From contig JACJYA010000003.1 of NCBI GenBank assembly GCA_020636315.1, forward strand, positions 1-64,000: a DNA stretch of 64,000 bases. The letters run 5' to 3'. Below the pieces are notes generated by a model, which searched no databases, was not told where the DNA came from, and worked only from the letters and a program-made list of their open reading frames with translations. Both the position numbers and the translations under genes were made by a program. Origin of the DNA: Lewinellaceae bacterium (GTDB taxonomy: Bacteria > Bacteroidota > Bacteroidia > Chitinophagales > Saprospiraceae). This document shows positions 8,578-16,910 of this stretch, one piece after another; position 1 is the stretch's first letter, and each line of letters begins with the position of its first letter.

Positions 8578-8749
8578 TTTTTTGGGGTTTATACAGGGAA
8601 GATAGCGAAATTTTTTGCTTTTATTAATTACCAGCCAGAAAAAGGGCCTCACAAATTAATACAGGTAACCATCAAAACGCAACTGCCTGCAGCACTGCCT
8701 TTACAGCCCTCTGCGGTAAGGAAGGCAACTTGACACAAGTTTAATCCTT

Positions 8750-9214
8750 TCAATTTCTGTAGGAAAGTCCCTCCTTGGCAGGTGTTGGCTCAAAGCTATG
8801 AAGGCTCAGGGTTTCTTTGACATCAATAGGATCGACTACTAAAAAAGAGCGCCCTGCCAACTGGCGGACATCCGCCGGCCTCTTCCGGGCATCAAAGATC
8901 AACGCCTTATCAAAAAGCCCCTGCAGTACCTCCTCAGTGTGGTAAGCATAGAAAAAATAAACCTGGCCGGCCCCGTCAAAGCGCTGCATAATGCTCCGGT
9001 TCATCATTTCCCGCTCAGCAGCAACCACATGGGCTTTTTCATAAGCTTCTGCTTCCAGCAGAGCAGCCACTTCCACCTCCCCGTCCTGAAGCCGGATAAG
9101 CAGAATGGTATCGGGCTCATTTAGGTTGCCATTGGTGAAGCTGCGGCCAAAAGCGCTGGAAGTCAGAAACAGAGCCAGCATAAGGTTTAAAAAAGGGATA
9201 TAGGTGCTTTTCAT
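8750..9214 (-). CDS. small secreted hypothetical protein
   Basis: 154 residues with a signal peptide (about 1-23, ending SSAFG). The mature part begins with a short acidic/polar stretch, then LIRLQDGEVEVAALLEAEAYEKA, a helix-rich middle, and FDARKRPADVRQLAGRSFLVVDP. No cysteine pair, lipobox or catalytic motif is visible. I do not recognise the family. It stands alone between the PorP/SprF-like gene (same strand, about 170 bases downstream) and the remnant region at 9.3-9.8 kb. Probably periplasmic; function unknown. Confidence 0.7.
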   Translation of the reverse strand: MKSTYIPFLNLMLALFLTSSAFGRSFTNGNLNEPDTILLIRLQDGEVEVAALLEAEAYEKAHVVAAEREMMNRSIMQRFDGAGQVYFFYAYHTEEVLQGLFDKALIFDARKRPADVRQLAGRSFLVVDPIDVKETLSLHSFEPTPAKEGLSYRN

Positions 9215-9341
9215 TGGATCTCGTTTTGATTGTTAAGCTGAAACAAAGGTAGGAGAAGAAAGCTCTCTTCAACAGGCCGGGCGAGGGAAGTGCTGGATTG
9301 GGCAAGGGAAGGGAATAAATCGTAAAGGGAAATGTTTAACA

Positions 9342-9548
9342 TCAGTCAGGGAAATATTGCCAAAGGTCATTATGTTTCTTGTAACCAGGGCCAGGCCCCA
9401 TTCCTGTAGTGATAAAGCCACTATTCCTGAGGACAAAACTACTGGCCGCTACCCGGCCTTCTCCAGGCAAACTGGCCTTAGGTTTCCATTGAGCACCGGA
9501 AGCAGAGGGGTCAAATTCCCATACATCGTTCCTGATTGTCGTTCTCAA
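9342..9548 (-). pseudogene. kelch-like beta-propeller gene remnant
   Basis: A 68-codon frame with no ATG (the longest reading starts at TTG) carries the last one to two blades of a kelch-type propeller: NDVWEFDP, then W.PKASLPG-GRVAASSF, GFITTGMGPG, NDLWQYFPD and stop. Wording differs from the blades of the plus-strand array (for example GFITTG instead of GYIGTG), so it comes from a different propeller gene. The region upstream on the same strand has been replaced by the A-type stump, so this is a C-terminal fragment left after rearrangement. Confidence 0.65.
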
Positions 9549-9564
9549 AATTTAAAAAAATTTC

Positions 9565-9572
9565 TATTTTAG
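9565..9572 (+). promoter_or_regulatory. -7-like box before the A-type stump
   Basis: TATTTTAG ends 28 nt before ATG 9600. It and the following leader (ACAAACCCAAACACCCC) are recognisably homologous to the leader of the intact gene at 15015, so the stump kept its promoter region. Confidence 0.35.
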
Positions 9573-9599
9573 GCCTACAAACCCAAACACCCCAGAAAA

Positions 9600-9809
9600 A
9601 TGCAGGCCTGCTACCCATATACCTTCCTTCTTTTTGCCCTCCTGGCCATGTCTTGCGAAAAATGGAAGCTGGATGAAGAAAACTTCATCAAGGTAGAGAT
9701 CACTGCCGTTGATTCCCTTTCCATCGACTCGGTACGGATCTCCGGGCTGATCCGGGGGTTGCGGTTCGGCCAACTGGAAGGCCATGGGTTTGTGTGGACT
9801 ACCCAGGAT
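9600..9809 (+). pseudogene. N-terminal stump of an A-type kelch lipoprotein gene
   Basis: The first 69-70 codons match the intact genes at 11491 and 15015: signal peptide with lipobox MSC, EKWKLDEENF, the DSLSIDSVRISG strand and HGFVWTTQD. Homology stops abruptly at about 9809, exactly where the intact copies continue with a PP-x-IFFNEG segment. What follows is the leader and start of the next gene. The frame reads on for some 55 codons of unrelated sequence. So all of the second fibronectin-like domain and the propeller have been deleted. The first of three A genes in the alternating array. Confidence 0.8.
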
Positions 9810-9820
9810 ATTAAATATAT

Positions 9821-9828
9821 TATTTTTA
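9821..9828 (+). promoter_or_regulatory. TATTTTTA -7-like box before first B-type gene
   Basis: TATTTTTA ends 27 nt before ATG 9856 and lies just after the deletion junction of the A-type stump. Confidence 0.4.
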
Positions 9829-9855
9829 AAACATCAACACCAAAACACCTGAAAC

Positions 9856-11445
9856 ATGAGATCCTATTGCCTTTTTCTCTTTGCCTCTTACCTGTTCATT
9901 GCTTTCAGTTCCTGCAAAAAAGACCCAATAGATACGCAACCGGACGCTGGCCCAAGCGTGAGCACCCTCCATTTTGAAGCCGGCCCTACTCCCCTGGAAG
10001 GCACGCTTTATGGAGAAATAAGAGGGCTTCCGGCTAATGGTTCGGTGGAAAATTACGGGCATATTTGGGCCCTTACCTCCGATCCTCTGCCATCTCTGGA
10101 AAACAAGATCGGCCAAACCTTTTTTAACGCCAGCGGGAATGGCGTTTTCTCCAGCCCAATCACCGGCCTGGCCTTTGGAACCACCTATTACTACCGTGCC
10201 TACATCATTTATGAAGGCCAGCTCATTTACAGCAACGATGTCCAGCAGTTCACCACGGAATCCCTCTCCCCCGGACTGGCCATCGATACCATCATTCCCA
10301 CTCCGGACGATGAATATACCGTTAGGGTATTGGTAACTCTTTCTAACCTCAATGCAGGCATTCCGTTACAATCTTTCGGGATTACCTGGGGGAGCCACCA
10401 ACTGCCGGAGATCACCTCTGACCCGTTTGTTCCCGAACAGGGCGTTCCGGCTCCAGACGCCACCTTTCAGTTTGAAACTGAAGCCACCTTGCCTTTGGGT
10501 GACAGCTATTTGCGGCCTTTCCTTATCGTCAACGAGGACACCCTTTACGGAGAAAGCAGGCTTTACCATATCGGTAATATCTGGAGCCCGACGGCAAATG
10601 TTGGAGGTGTTGGAAGAGTATATGCCGTCAGTTTTTCCATCGGCTCAAAGGGATATTTCGGAACGGGCAATCACGGAAACCAGAAGTTGAAGGATTTCTG
10701 GGAATATGACCCCCAAACCGACAGTTGGGCCCAAAAAGCGGATTTCGGCGGAGGTGAGAGGACCGCTGCCGTGGGTTTTTCCATCGGCCAAAAGGGTTAT
10801 ATTGGAACAGGTTCCGGAACAGGAGGACGCCAAACGGATCTATGGGAATACAGCCCTGAAACCGACAGCTGGGTGCAAAAAGCGGATGTTCCCGGAGCAG
10901 CAAGGCAAAATGCTGTCGGTTTTTCTATTGGCCCGAAGGGCTATATCGGGACGGGCTCTTATTTTGATGGAGGAATAATAAGTACCAATGATTTCTGGGA
11001 ATACGACCCGATACCGGATGTCTGGACACAATGGACAGATTTCGGTGGATCTGAGAGGAGCATTGCTGTGGGTTTTTCCATCGGACAAAAAGGATACCTT
11101 GGTACCGGCTCAGGGGAAAATCAGCGTTTTAATGATTTTTGGGAATACGACCCGCAAACTGACAGCTGGGCTCAAAAAGCAGATTTCGGCGGGGGCCCAA
11201 GGACAGGTGCTGTTGGTTTTTCCATCGGACAGAAGGGGTATGTCGGCACCGGCAGTGATGAGATACAGAGGAAAATGGATGTCTGGGAGTACGACCCCTC
11301 CTCTGACAGCTGGATACAAAAGGCGGATTTTGCAGGGGGGCAAAGAACGACTGCAACCGCCTTTACCATCGGCCAGAGTGCTTACATCGGAACGGGATGG
11401 GACGGGGGCCAAGGGAGGAATGACTTTTGGGAATATGTACCCTGA
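9856..11445 (+). CDS. B-type lipoprotein with two FN3-like domains and six kelch-like blades (copy B1)
   Basis: 529 residues. The signal peptide ends in the lipobox FSSC (Cys about residue 20), so this is probably an outer-membrane or surface lipoprotein. Residues about 30-130 and 135-240 are fibronectin-III-like: VSTLHFEAGPTPLEG, GHIWALT, GTTYYYRAYI..., then LSNLNAGIPLQSFGITWG and SYLRPFL. The C-terminal half has exactly six repeats of about 45-50 residues with the pattern NDFWEYDPQTDSW-QKADFGGG-R-AVGFSIGQKGYIGTG, ending NDFWEYVP, consistent with a six-bladed propeller of kelch/galactose-oxidase type. First intact B member; the A-type gene follows after 45 bases. Ligand unknown. Confidence 0.85.
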   Translation: MRSYCLFLFASYLFIAFSSCKKDPIDTQPDAGPSVSTLHFEAGPTPLEGTLYGEIRGLPANGSVENYGHIWALTSDPLPSLENKIGQTFFNASGNGVFSSPITGLAFGTTYYYRAYIIYEGQLIYSNDVQQFTTESLSPGLAIDTIIPTPDDEYTVRVLVTLSNLNAGIPLQSFGITWGSHQLPEITSDPFVPEQGVPAPDATFQFETEATLPLGDSYLRPFLIVNEDTLYGESRLYHIGNIWSPTANVGGVGRVYAVSFSIGSKGYFGTGNHGNQKLKDFWEYDPQTDSWAQKADFGGGERTAAVGFSIGQKGYIGTGSGTGGRQTDLWEYSPETDSWVQKADVPGAARQNAVGFSIGPKGYIGTGSYFDGGIISTNDFWEYDPIPDVWTQWTDFGGSERSIAVGFSIGQKGYLGTGSGENQRFNDFWEYDPQTDSWAQKADFGGGPRTGAVGFSIGQKGYVGTGSDEIQRKMDVWEYDPSSDSWIQKADFAGGQRTTATAFTIGQSAYIGTGWDGGQGRNDFWEYVP

Positions 11446-11490
11446 CTTCTGGTACAAATCTTTTCCTTAAATTCAAACCCTAAAGTAACC

Positions 11491-13080
11491 ATGCGGACCA
11501 TACGGCTATTCAGAACCTTCTTCCTGCTTTTTCTGGCCCTCATCGGCTTTTCCTGCGAAAAGTGGAAGCTGGCCGAAGAGAATTTCATACAGGCAGAGAT
11601 CACCGGGCTGGATTCTCTTGCTATCGATTCCGTCCGCATTTCAGGCCTTATCCGCGGGCTGAAGTCGGGACAACTTAGGGATCATGGTTTTGTATGGACT
11701 ACCCAGGAGGCGCCGCCCGAAATATTTTTTAATGAAGGTTCTTCCTCGTTGGGGATCAAAACCAAGGACGAGGAGCAGATTTTCTCTGAAACCCTAAAAT
11801 TAGAACCCAATACCCGCTACCTTTTCCGGGCCTACGCCACATTGGATAAGGAGGAATACCATTACAGTGAGAGTTTCGAATACCGGACGGGCAGTGCGGA
11901 GGTGTTGACCCTTGGCATTGACTACCAGCAGGGCCTGAGCCTGGAGGTGAGCGGCCGCCTTTCGGGAACGGAAAAAGGGCTGGTGGCCCTGAAGCACGGG
12001 TTTTGCTGGTCAACAACAGATATGCACCCCACTCTGGAAGATGATTTCGTTGACCTCGGCATCCGCCGGAACAATAATGTCTTTACCTATACGGCCAACA
12101 GCCTGCAGGCCGACACCCCCTACCATTTTCGCGCCTATGCCATTTTCACCCTATCCTCTTTCAACTTCAGGCTGGATACTATTTTCGGCCAGGCCTTCAC
12201 TTTTGACGGCGACCTGCAGTACTCAATACCAAAAAGGGATTTCGGTGGGGAGATAAGGCGTTTTGCAGTTGGCTTCGCCATCGGGGATAAAGGATATATT
12301 GGAACAGGTAGTGGGCTCGGCGGCTTAAAGAAAGATCTCTGGGAATACGATCCGCAAACTGACAGTTGGTCGCAAAAGGCAGATTTCGGTGGAGGGGAAA
12401 GATACTACGCCGTTGGTTTTTCAATTGGCCAGAAAGGTTATATCGGAACAGGTTTGGGTGAAGACTCTCAACCTAAAGGAGATTTCTGGGAATATGATCC
12501 GCAAACCGACAGCTGGGCTCAAAAAGCAGATCTCGGCGGGGGGATAAGGACATTGGCTATTGGTTTTTCTATCGGCCAGAAGGGATATATCGGAACGGGT
12601 ACGAACGTATCAATTAAACTAAGTGATTTCTGGGAGTACGACCCGCAAATAGACAGCTGGTCGCAAAAGGTAGATTTCAGCGGGGGGGGGAGGACCGCCG
12701 CTGTCGGCTTTTCAAATGGCCTAAAGGGGTACATCGGGACAGGTTCGGATGTCGATTACCAACTTAGAAAAGATTTCTGGGAATACGACCCACAAACCGA
12801 CAGCTGGGCCCAAAAAGCCGATTTCGAAGGAGGGGAAAGAACTGGAGCGGTTGGCTTTGCAATTGGCCAGAAGGGATATATCGGCACCGGGCATTTCGCC
12901 GAAAAGCATAAGGATATCTGGGAATATGACCCCCTGACAGATACCTGGGCCCAAAGGTTAGATTTCGGCGGGGAGGCCAGGTCCTATGCCGTAGGCTTTG
13001 CTATTGGAGACAAAGGGTATATCGGAACAGGGGATGGCGATTTTTCTGATTTCAACGATTTCTGGAATTATTTTCCTTGA
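11491..13080 (+). CDS. A-type lipoprotein with FN3-like domains and six kelch-like blades (copy A1)
   Basis: 529 residues. Signal peptide with lipobox GFSC followed by EKWKLAEENF, identical in layout to the stump at 9600. Two FN3-like domains follow: IDSVRISGLIRGL...HGFVWTTQEAPP and LEVSGRLSGTEKGLV...HGFCWSTTD...TPYHFRAYAIF. Six kelch-like repeats make up the C-terminal half, ending NDFWNYFP, so the propeller is predicted to have six blades as in the other members. It lies 45 bases after B1, and B2 follows with its ATG 9 bases after this stop, so A1 and B2 are probably cotranscribed. Many blade segments are nearly identical in DNA to blades in the neighbouring genes. Confidence 0.85.
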   Translation: MRTIRLFRTFFLLFLALIGFSCEKWKLAEENFIQAEITGLDSLAIDSVRISGLIRGLKSGQLRDHGFVWTTQEAPPEIFFNEGSSSLGIKTKDEEQIFSETLKLEPNTRYLFRAYATLDKEEYHYSESFEYRTGSAEVLTLGIDYQQGLSLEVSGRLSGTEKGLVALKHGFCWSTTDMHPTLEDDFVDLGIRRNNNVFTYTANSLQADTPYHFRAYAIFTLSSFNFRLDTIFGQAFTFDGDLQYSIPKRDFGGEIRRFAVGFAIGDKGYIGTGSGLGGLKKDLWEYDPQTDSWSQKADFGGGERYYAVGFSIGQKGYIGTGLGEDSQPKGDFWEYDPQTDSWAQKADLGGGIRTLAIGFSIGQKGYIGTGTNVSIKLSDFWEYDPQIDSWSQKVDFSGGGRTAAVGFSNGLKGYIGTGSDVDYQLRKDFWEYDPQTDSWAQKADFEGGERTGAVGFAIGQKGYIGTGHFAEKHKDIWEYDPLTDTWAQRLDFGGEARSYAVGFAIGDKGYIGTGDGDFSDFNDFWNYFP

Positions 13081-13088
13081 TTATTAGC

Positions 13089-14741
13089 ATGATGAAAAAT
13101 AACGGATTGTTTTTCTGTGGGAAAAATGCCGGAGCTGTTCTGAAGATCAGTTCCCGGATCATTCTATCTACGATGCTGTCCCTCCTCATCGCCTGTGAAA
13201 AATGGGTGTTGTCCCCGGAAAGTTTTCCCGAGGTAACTACCCTTCATTTTGAAGCCGGGCAGAACCCTACTGAAGGCAAATTGTATGGAGCTATCAGTAG
13301 GCTTCTGGACGATGATTTTGCAGAAAAACACGGCCACGTCTGGTCACTTACGCTCGATCCGCTTCCGTCTCTGGAGAATAATATTGGCCAGGCCGCATCT
13401 GAAAAAACAGGAAACGGAAGTTATCAAAGCGACATAAATGGCTTAATCCCTGGTACAACGTACTTTTACAGGGCCTATATCATCTATGGAAACCAGCCGG
13501 AATACGGAACCACAAGACAGTTCACCACCACACCGCTCACTCCCTCTTTAGAAATTTTCAGTATTTCTGATGCCCGGGAAGAAACCTATAAGGTGAAGGT
13601 AGTGGCCATTATTTCCAATTTGCCGGTTGGGCTGCCCATTCAATCCTATGGCATCACGTGGGGGCCTGATCCGCTGCCGGAAATCACCTCGAACCCCTTC
13701 GTTTTCGAACAAAGTATTCTGGCGCCCAATTCTGCCTTTCAGTTTGAAAGCGAGTTTATCCTGCCACCGGGGCTAAGTTACCTCCGCCCTTTTCTCCGGG
13801 CCGCCGAAGAGGCTTACTACGGGAACAGCATGGTGTATTACACTGGTAATGGCTGGACCCAAAGAACAGATTTCGGCGGAGGGATAAGATCTTTCTCTGT
13901 TGGCTTTTCCATTGGAGAAAAAGGATATATCGGAACGGGGTTTGATGGAGAAAATAACCAAAAGGATTTCTGGGAGTACGACCCCTTTTCGGATCAATGG
14001 AGCCAGAAAGCAGATTTCGGGGGAGGGATAAGGTTTGGGGCAGTAGGATTTTCTATAGGTGAAAAGGGATACCTGGGAACGGGTTTGAATGAATTAAACG
14101 AAACCACCCAGGATCTATGGGAATATGACACCCTGACAAATACCTGGGCCCGAAAGGCGGACCTCGAAGGAAATCCCAGAACCGCCGCTGTCGGTTTTTC
14201 CATCGGCCAGAAAGGCTATATTGGAACGGGGTTTGATGGGGAAAGTACTAAAGAGGATTTCTGGGAATATGACCCCGCTACTGATACCTGGGTTCAAAAA
14301 GCGGACTTCAGCGGAGGCCCTAGAACGTGGGCTGTCGGTTTTTCCATCGGCCAGAAGGGGTATGTTGGCACAGGTTCGCTGGAAGAAGAAAACCAGGTGC
14401 TTTATATAGGAAGCGATTTCTGGGAATATGACCCCGAATCAGATGATTGGGAACAAAAGGCATATTTCGGCGGAGAGCCAAGAAAAGGAGCTGCTGGTTT
14501 TTCCATCGGACAAAAAGGGTTCATTGGCACCGGGGATTATTTCCCAACCGATGAAGCAGACTTCTGGGAATACGACCCTCAGTCCAATACCTGGACACAA
14601 AGGGCAGATTTCGGCGGAGAACCCAGAGCTTATGCTGTCGGGTTTTCCATTGGACAAAAGGGTTTTATTGGTACTGGATGGACCTCCTCCTTCGGTGGGT
14701 CCCAAACTTTTTCTGACGTCTGGGAATATTTTCCGGAGTGA
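13089..14741 (+). CDS. B-type lipoprotein with FN3-like domains and six kelch-like blades (copy B2)
   Basis: 550 residues from the ATG at 13089 (13092 is equally possible; the open frame itself begins at a TTG overlapping the A1 stop). The N-terminus is about 18 residues longer than in B1 and B3 before the lipobox LIAC-EKW. The FN3-like pair reads VTTLHFEAGQNPTEG, GHVWSLT, GTTYFYRAYI, then ISNLPVGLPIQSYGITWG and SYLRPFL. Six kelch-like repeats follow, ending SDVWEYFPE. One blade (about 3/4 along) has a longer inter-strand loop with a VLYIGS insertion. Ends a 9-13 kb run of tightly spaced genes; a MITE-like element lies just downstream. Confidence 0.85.
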   Translation: MMKNNGLFFCGKNAGAVLKISSRIILSTMLSLLIACEKWVLSPESFPEVTTLHFEAGQNPTEGKLYGAISRLLDDDFAEKHGHVWSLTLDPLPSLENNIGQAASEKTGNGSYQSDINGLIPGTTYFYRAYIIYGNQPEYGTTRQFTTTPLTPSLEIFSISDAREETYKVKVVAIISNLPVGLPIQSYGITWGPDPLPEITSNPFVFEQSILAPNSAFQFESEFILPPGLSYLRPFLRAAEEAYYGNSMVYYTGNGWTQRTDFGGGIRSFSVGFSIGEKGYIGTGFDGENNQKDFWEYDPFSDQWSQKADFGGGIRFGAVGFSIGEKGYLGTGLNELNETTQDLWEYDTLTNTWARKADLEGNPRTAAVGFSIGQKGYIGTGFDGESTKEDFWEYDPATDTWVQKADFSGGPRTWAVGFSIGQKGYVGTGSLEEENQVLYIGSDFWEYDPESDDWEQKAYFGGEPRKGAAGFSIGQKGFIGTGDYFPTDEADFWEYDPQSNTWTQRADFGGEPRAYAVGFSIGQKGFIGTGWTSSFGGSQTFSDVWEYFPE

Positions 14742-14830
14742 ACGGCAGGGAGCTGACGAGGTCAAAATCGCGAGCATAAAAGCCATTAAGCGCCAGTTTG
14801 GAGGCCAATCCTCTGGCATCTCCCACCATT

Positions 14831-14942
14831 GTGTGTATAACAAATTGCACTTTTTGTTTGGGTCGTGGATTGGTAAGCCCGTAGCAAAGCGAAGGGATTG
14901 CTAAGCCTTTCAGAGCCTGACTGTGCAATCTGTTATACACAC
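14831..14942. mobile_element. 112-bp MITE-like element with 9-bp target duplication
   Basis: The element begins GTGTGTATAACAAATTGCAC and ends with its inverted copy (19 of 20 positions pair, at 14923-14942). Directly outside lie two identical 9-bp direct repeats, CCCACCATT at 14822-14830 and 14943-14951, as expected of a target-site duplication. It is far too short to code for a transposase, so it would have to be moved by an enzyme encoded elsewhere. The internal 72 bases contain a weak AGCAA/TTGCT palindrome. It sits in the 273-base gap between B2 and A2, where no gene is visible. Confidence 0.8.
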
Positions 14943-14980
14943 CCCACCATTTGGGATATGCATTCTATTAGATTTTTTTT

Positions 14981-14988
14981 TATTTTTA
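14981..14988 (+). promoter_or_regulatory. TATTTTTA -7-like box before A2
   Basis: TATTTTTA ends 26 nt before ATG 15015, followed by the ACAACCTAAACACCCC leader shared with the stump at 9600. Confidence 0.4.
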
Positions 14989-15014
14989 CTTACAACCTAA
15001 ACACCCCGTAAATC

Positions 15015-16610
15015 ATGAGGGCCTATTACCCATATCTCCTGTTTCTTGCCCTCCTGGGCTTTTCCTGTGAGAAGTGGACGCTGGAGGAAGAAAACTTCCT
15101 TCGGGTGGAGATCACGGCGATAGATTCTCTGTCCATCGATTCGGTGCGGATTGAAGGGCGGATCAAGGGGCTGCGGTTCGGGCAGGTGCTGGACCATGGG
15201 CTTTTGTGGACGACACAGGATCAACCCCCGCTGATCTTTTTTAATGAAGGACAGCAGTCTTTTGACATAAAAACCAAAGAAGACGATCCGACTTTCTCGG
15301 CTACTATTCAACTGGACCCCAATTCGCAATATATATTCAGAGCTTATGCCACTGTGGATGGAAACGAATACATCTACAGCACCCCTACCGAATATCGGAC
15401 GGGCAGTGGGCTGGTTTACACACTAAGCATCAATTACCGATGGGCGGATAGCCTGGAGGTTAGCGGACAGCTCCGGGGAACAGAGAAAGGGCTGGTTGCA
15501 GAGCAACACGGGTTTTGCTGGTCTACTACAAACCCCACTCCATCTTTAGAAGATCACTTCGCCAATATCGGTATTCGGCGGGACAATGAGGTTTTTACCT
15601 ATTTCCTGGACAGCTTAAAAAATAATACCCCTTACTATATCAGAGCCTATGCCATTTTCTCCTTTAACGTTGAATTGGACACTGTTTATGGCCAAACGCT
15701 ATTTTTCCATGGTGATTTGAATGTATGGATACCCAAAGCAAATTTCGAGGGCGGCGACAGGTCTGGCGCTGTTGGTTTTTCCATCGGTCAAAAGGGATAT
15801 ATCGGAACAGGCACGGGTGGAGGTCAACTTAAAAAAGATTTCTGGGAATACGACCCACAAACCGATAACTGGGCTCAAAAAGCAGATTTCCCAGGAGGCG
15901 CAAGGCAATTGGCCGTTGGGTTTGCTATTACAAATAAAGGGTATATTGGAACAGGCTATGGTGAGGACCTATTATACAGAAAAGATTTCTGGGAATACGA
16001 TCCGCAGGCTGATAGCTGGGCTGAAAAAGCAGATTTCCCAGGAGGCGCAAGGCAAAGGGCCGTTGGGTTTGCTATTACAAATAAAGGGTATATTGGAACG
16101 GGGCTTATTAATTCTGGCGAGCGCCAGCGGGATTTCTGGGAGTACGATCCACAAACAAACAATTGGCAGAGAAAAGCAGATTTCCCGGGAGACCCAAGAA
16201 GCGAGGCCGTTGGGTTTGCTATTGCAGATAAAGGGTATATTGGAACAGGAAGGGGACAAGAATACAGGCAGATGAATCAAGATCTTTGGGAATATACCCC
16301 CCTCTCTAATAGCTGGACTAAGAAGGCAGATTTCCCGGGAGACCCAAGAACCGGGGCATTTGGGTTTACCATTGGTTCCAAAGGATATCTTGGAGGTGGG
16401 GTTGACGAATCAAATGCAGCAGTGTATTACCCCAAAAAGGATTTCTGGGAATATAGCCCTCAAACAAATTCCTGGGTACAAAAAACTGATTTCTGGCCCG
16501 GCGATGTCTATGGTGCAGCAAGTGGCTACTCTAACGATGAGAAAGGATATGTATATTTCTATTCTATCTTTTCTTCTGCACCAAGTAATTTTTGGGAATA
16601 TGATCCCTGA
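15015..16610 (+). CDS. A-type lipoprotein with FN3-like domains and six kelch-like blades (copy A2)
   Basis: 531 residues. Signal peptide with lipobox GFSC, then EKWTLEEENF. The first FN3-like domain reads SIDSVRIEGRIKGL...HGLLWTTQDQPP and the second LEVSGQLRGTEKGLV...HGFCWSTTNPTP. The C-terminal half has six kelch-like repeats; three have FAITNKGYIGTG or FAIADKGYIGTG in place of FSIGQKGYIGTG, and two successive blades are almost identical in DNA (KADFPGGAR... at about 15.89 and 16.03 kb), showing recent internal duplication or conversion. The last blade is divergent and ends SNFWEYDP. Promoter-proximal leader matches that of the stump at 9600. Confidence 0.85.
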   Translation: MRAYYPYLLFLALLGFSCEKWTLEEENFLRVEITAIDSLSIDSVRIEGRIKGLRFGQVLDHGLLWTTQDQPPLIFFNEGQQSFDIKTKEDDPTFSATIQLDPNSQYIFRAYATVDGNEYIYSTPTEYRTGSGLVYTLSINYRWADSLEVSGQLRGTEKGLVAEQHGFCWSTTNPTPSLEDHFANIGIRRDNEVFTYFLDSLKNNTPYYIRAYAIFSFNVELDTVYGQTLFFHGDLNVWIPKANFEGGDRSGAVGFSIGQKGYIGTGTGGGQLKKDFWEYDPQTDNWAQKADFPGGARQLAVGFAITNKGYIGTGYGEDLLYRKDFWEYDPQADSWAEKADFPGGARQRAVGFAITNKGYIGTGLINSGERQRDFWEYDPQTNNWQRKADFPGDPRSEAVGFAIADKGYIGTGRGQEYRQMNQDLWEYTPLSNSWTKKADFPGDPRTGAFGFTIGSKGYLGGGVDESNAAVYYPKKDFWEYSPQTNSWVQKTDFWPGDVYGAASGYSNDEKGYVYFYSIFSSAPSNFWEYDP

Positions 16611-16690
16611 ATTAAGTGGCCGGACATATTTATATTACGTATAAGTCGGCATCCCAAAGGCTGCTTCCGCTGTGCAAGCCCCTCCGTTTT

Positions 16691-16800
16691 CCGGCACCTC
16701 CCCCGAAGGAGGAGGAACTGGAAACATTGGGTTGGCGGCCACTTTGCAGCTCCCTTTAAGCAAAAGCCCCCTCCTTCGGAGGGGGGTTGGGGGAGGCTCA
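16691..16800. repeat. GC-rich hairpin repeat between A2 and B3
   Basis: The 300-base gap 16611-16910 contains no gene. It holds a CCTCC-CCCGAA-GGAGG hairpin at 16697-16712 and a strong CCCCCTCC-TTC-GGAGGGGG hairpin at 16767-16785, followed by TTGGGGGAGGCTC. The two hairpins also pair with each other through CCGAAGGAGG/CCTCCTTCGG, so the 110 bases look like one inverted-repeat element. Similar C-rich/G-rich hairpins are dispersed in Bacteroidota genomes from memory; not verified here. Confidence 0.5.
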
Positions 16801-16910
16801 TCCAGGTAGCCTCAATACATAACCTAAATAGGTCCGACTACTTAAGGTATTTCTGAGATTTAAATATACATTCCTAAATAAAGCGAAATAACTTTTACAG
16901 TAACATAAAA

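Noticed and set aside
9600..9977. 125-codon frame as an intact gene
   Set aside because: Homology with the A-type genes stops at about residue 70. The rest is the leader and out-of-frame start of the next gene.
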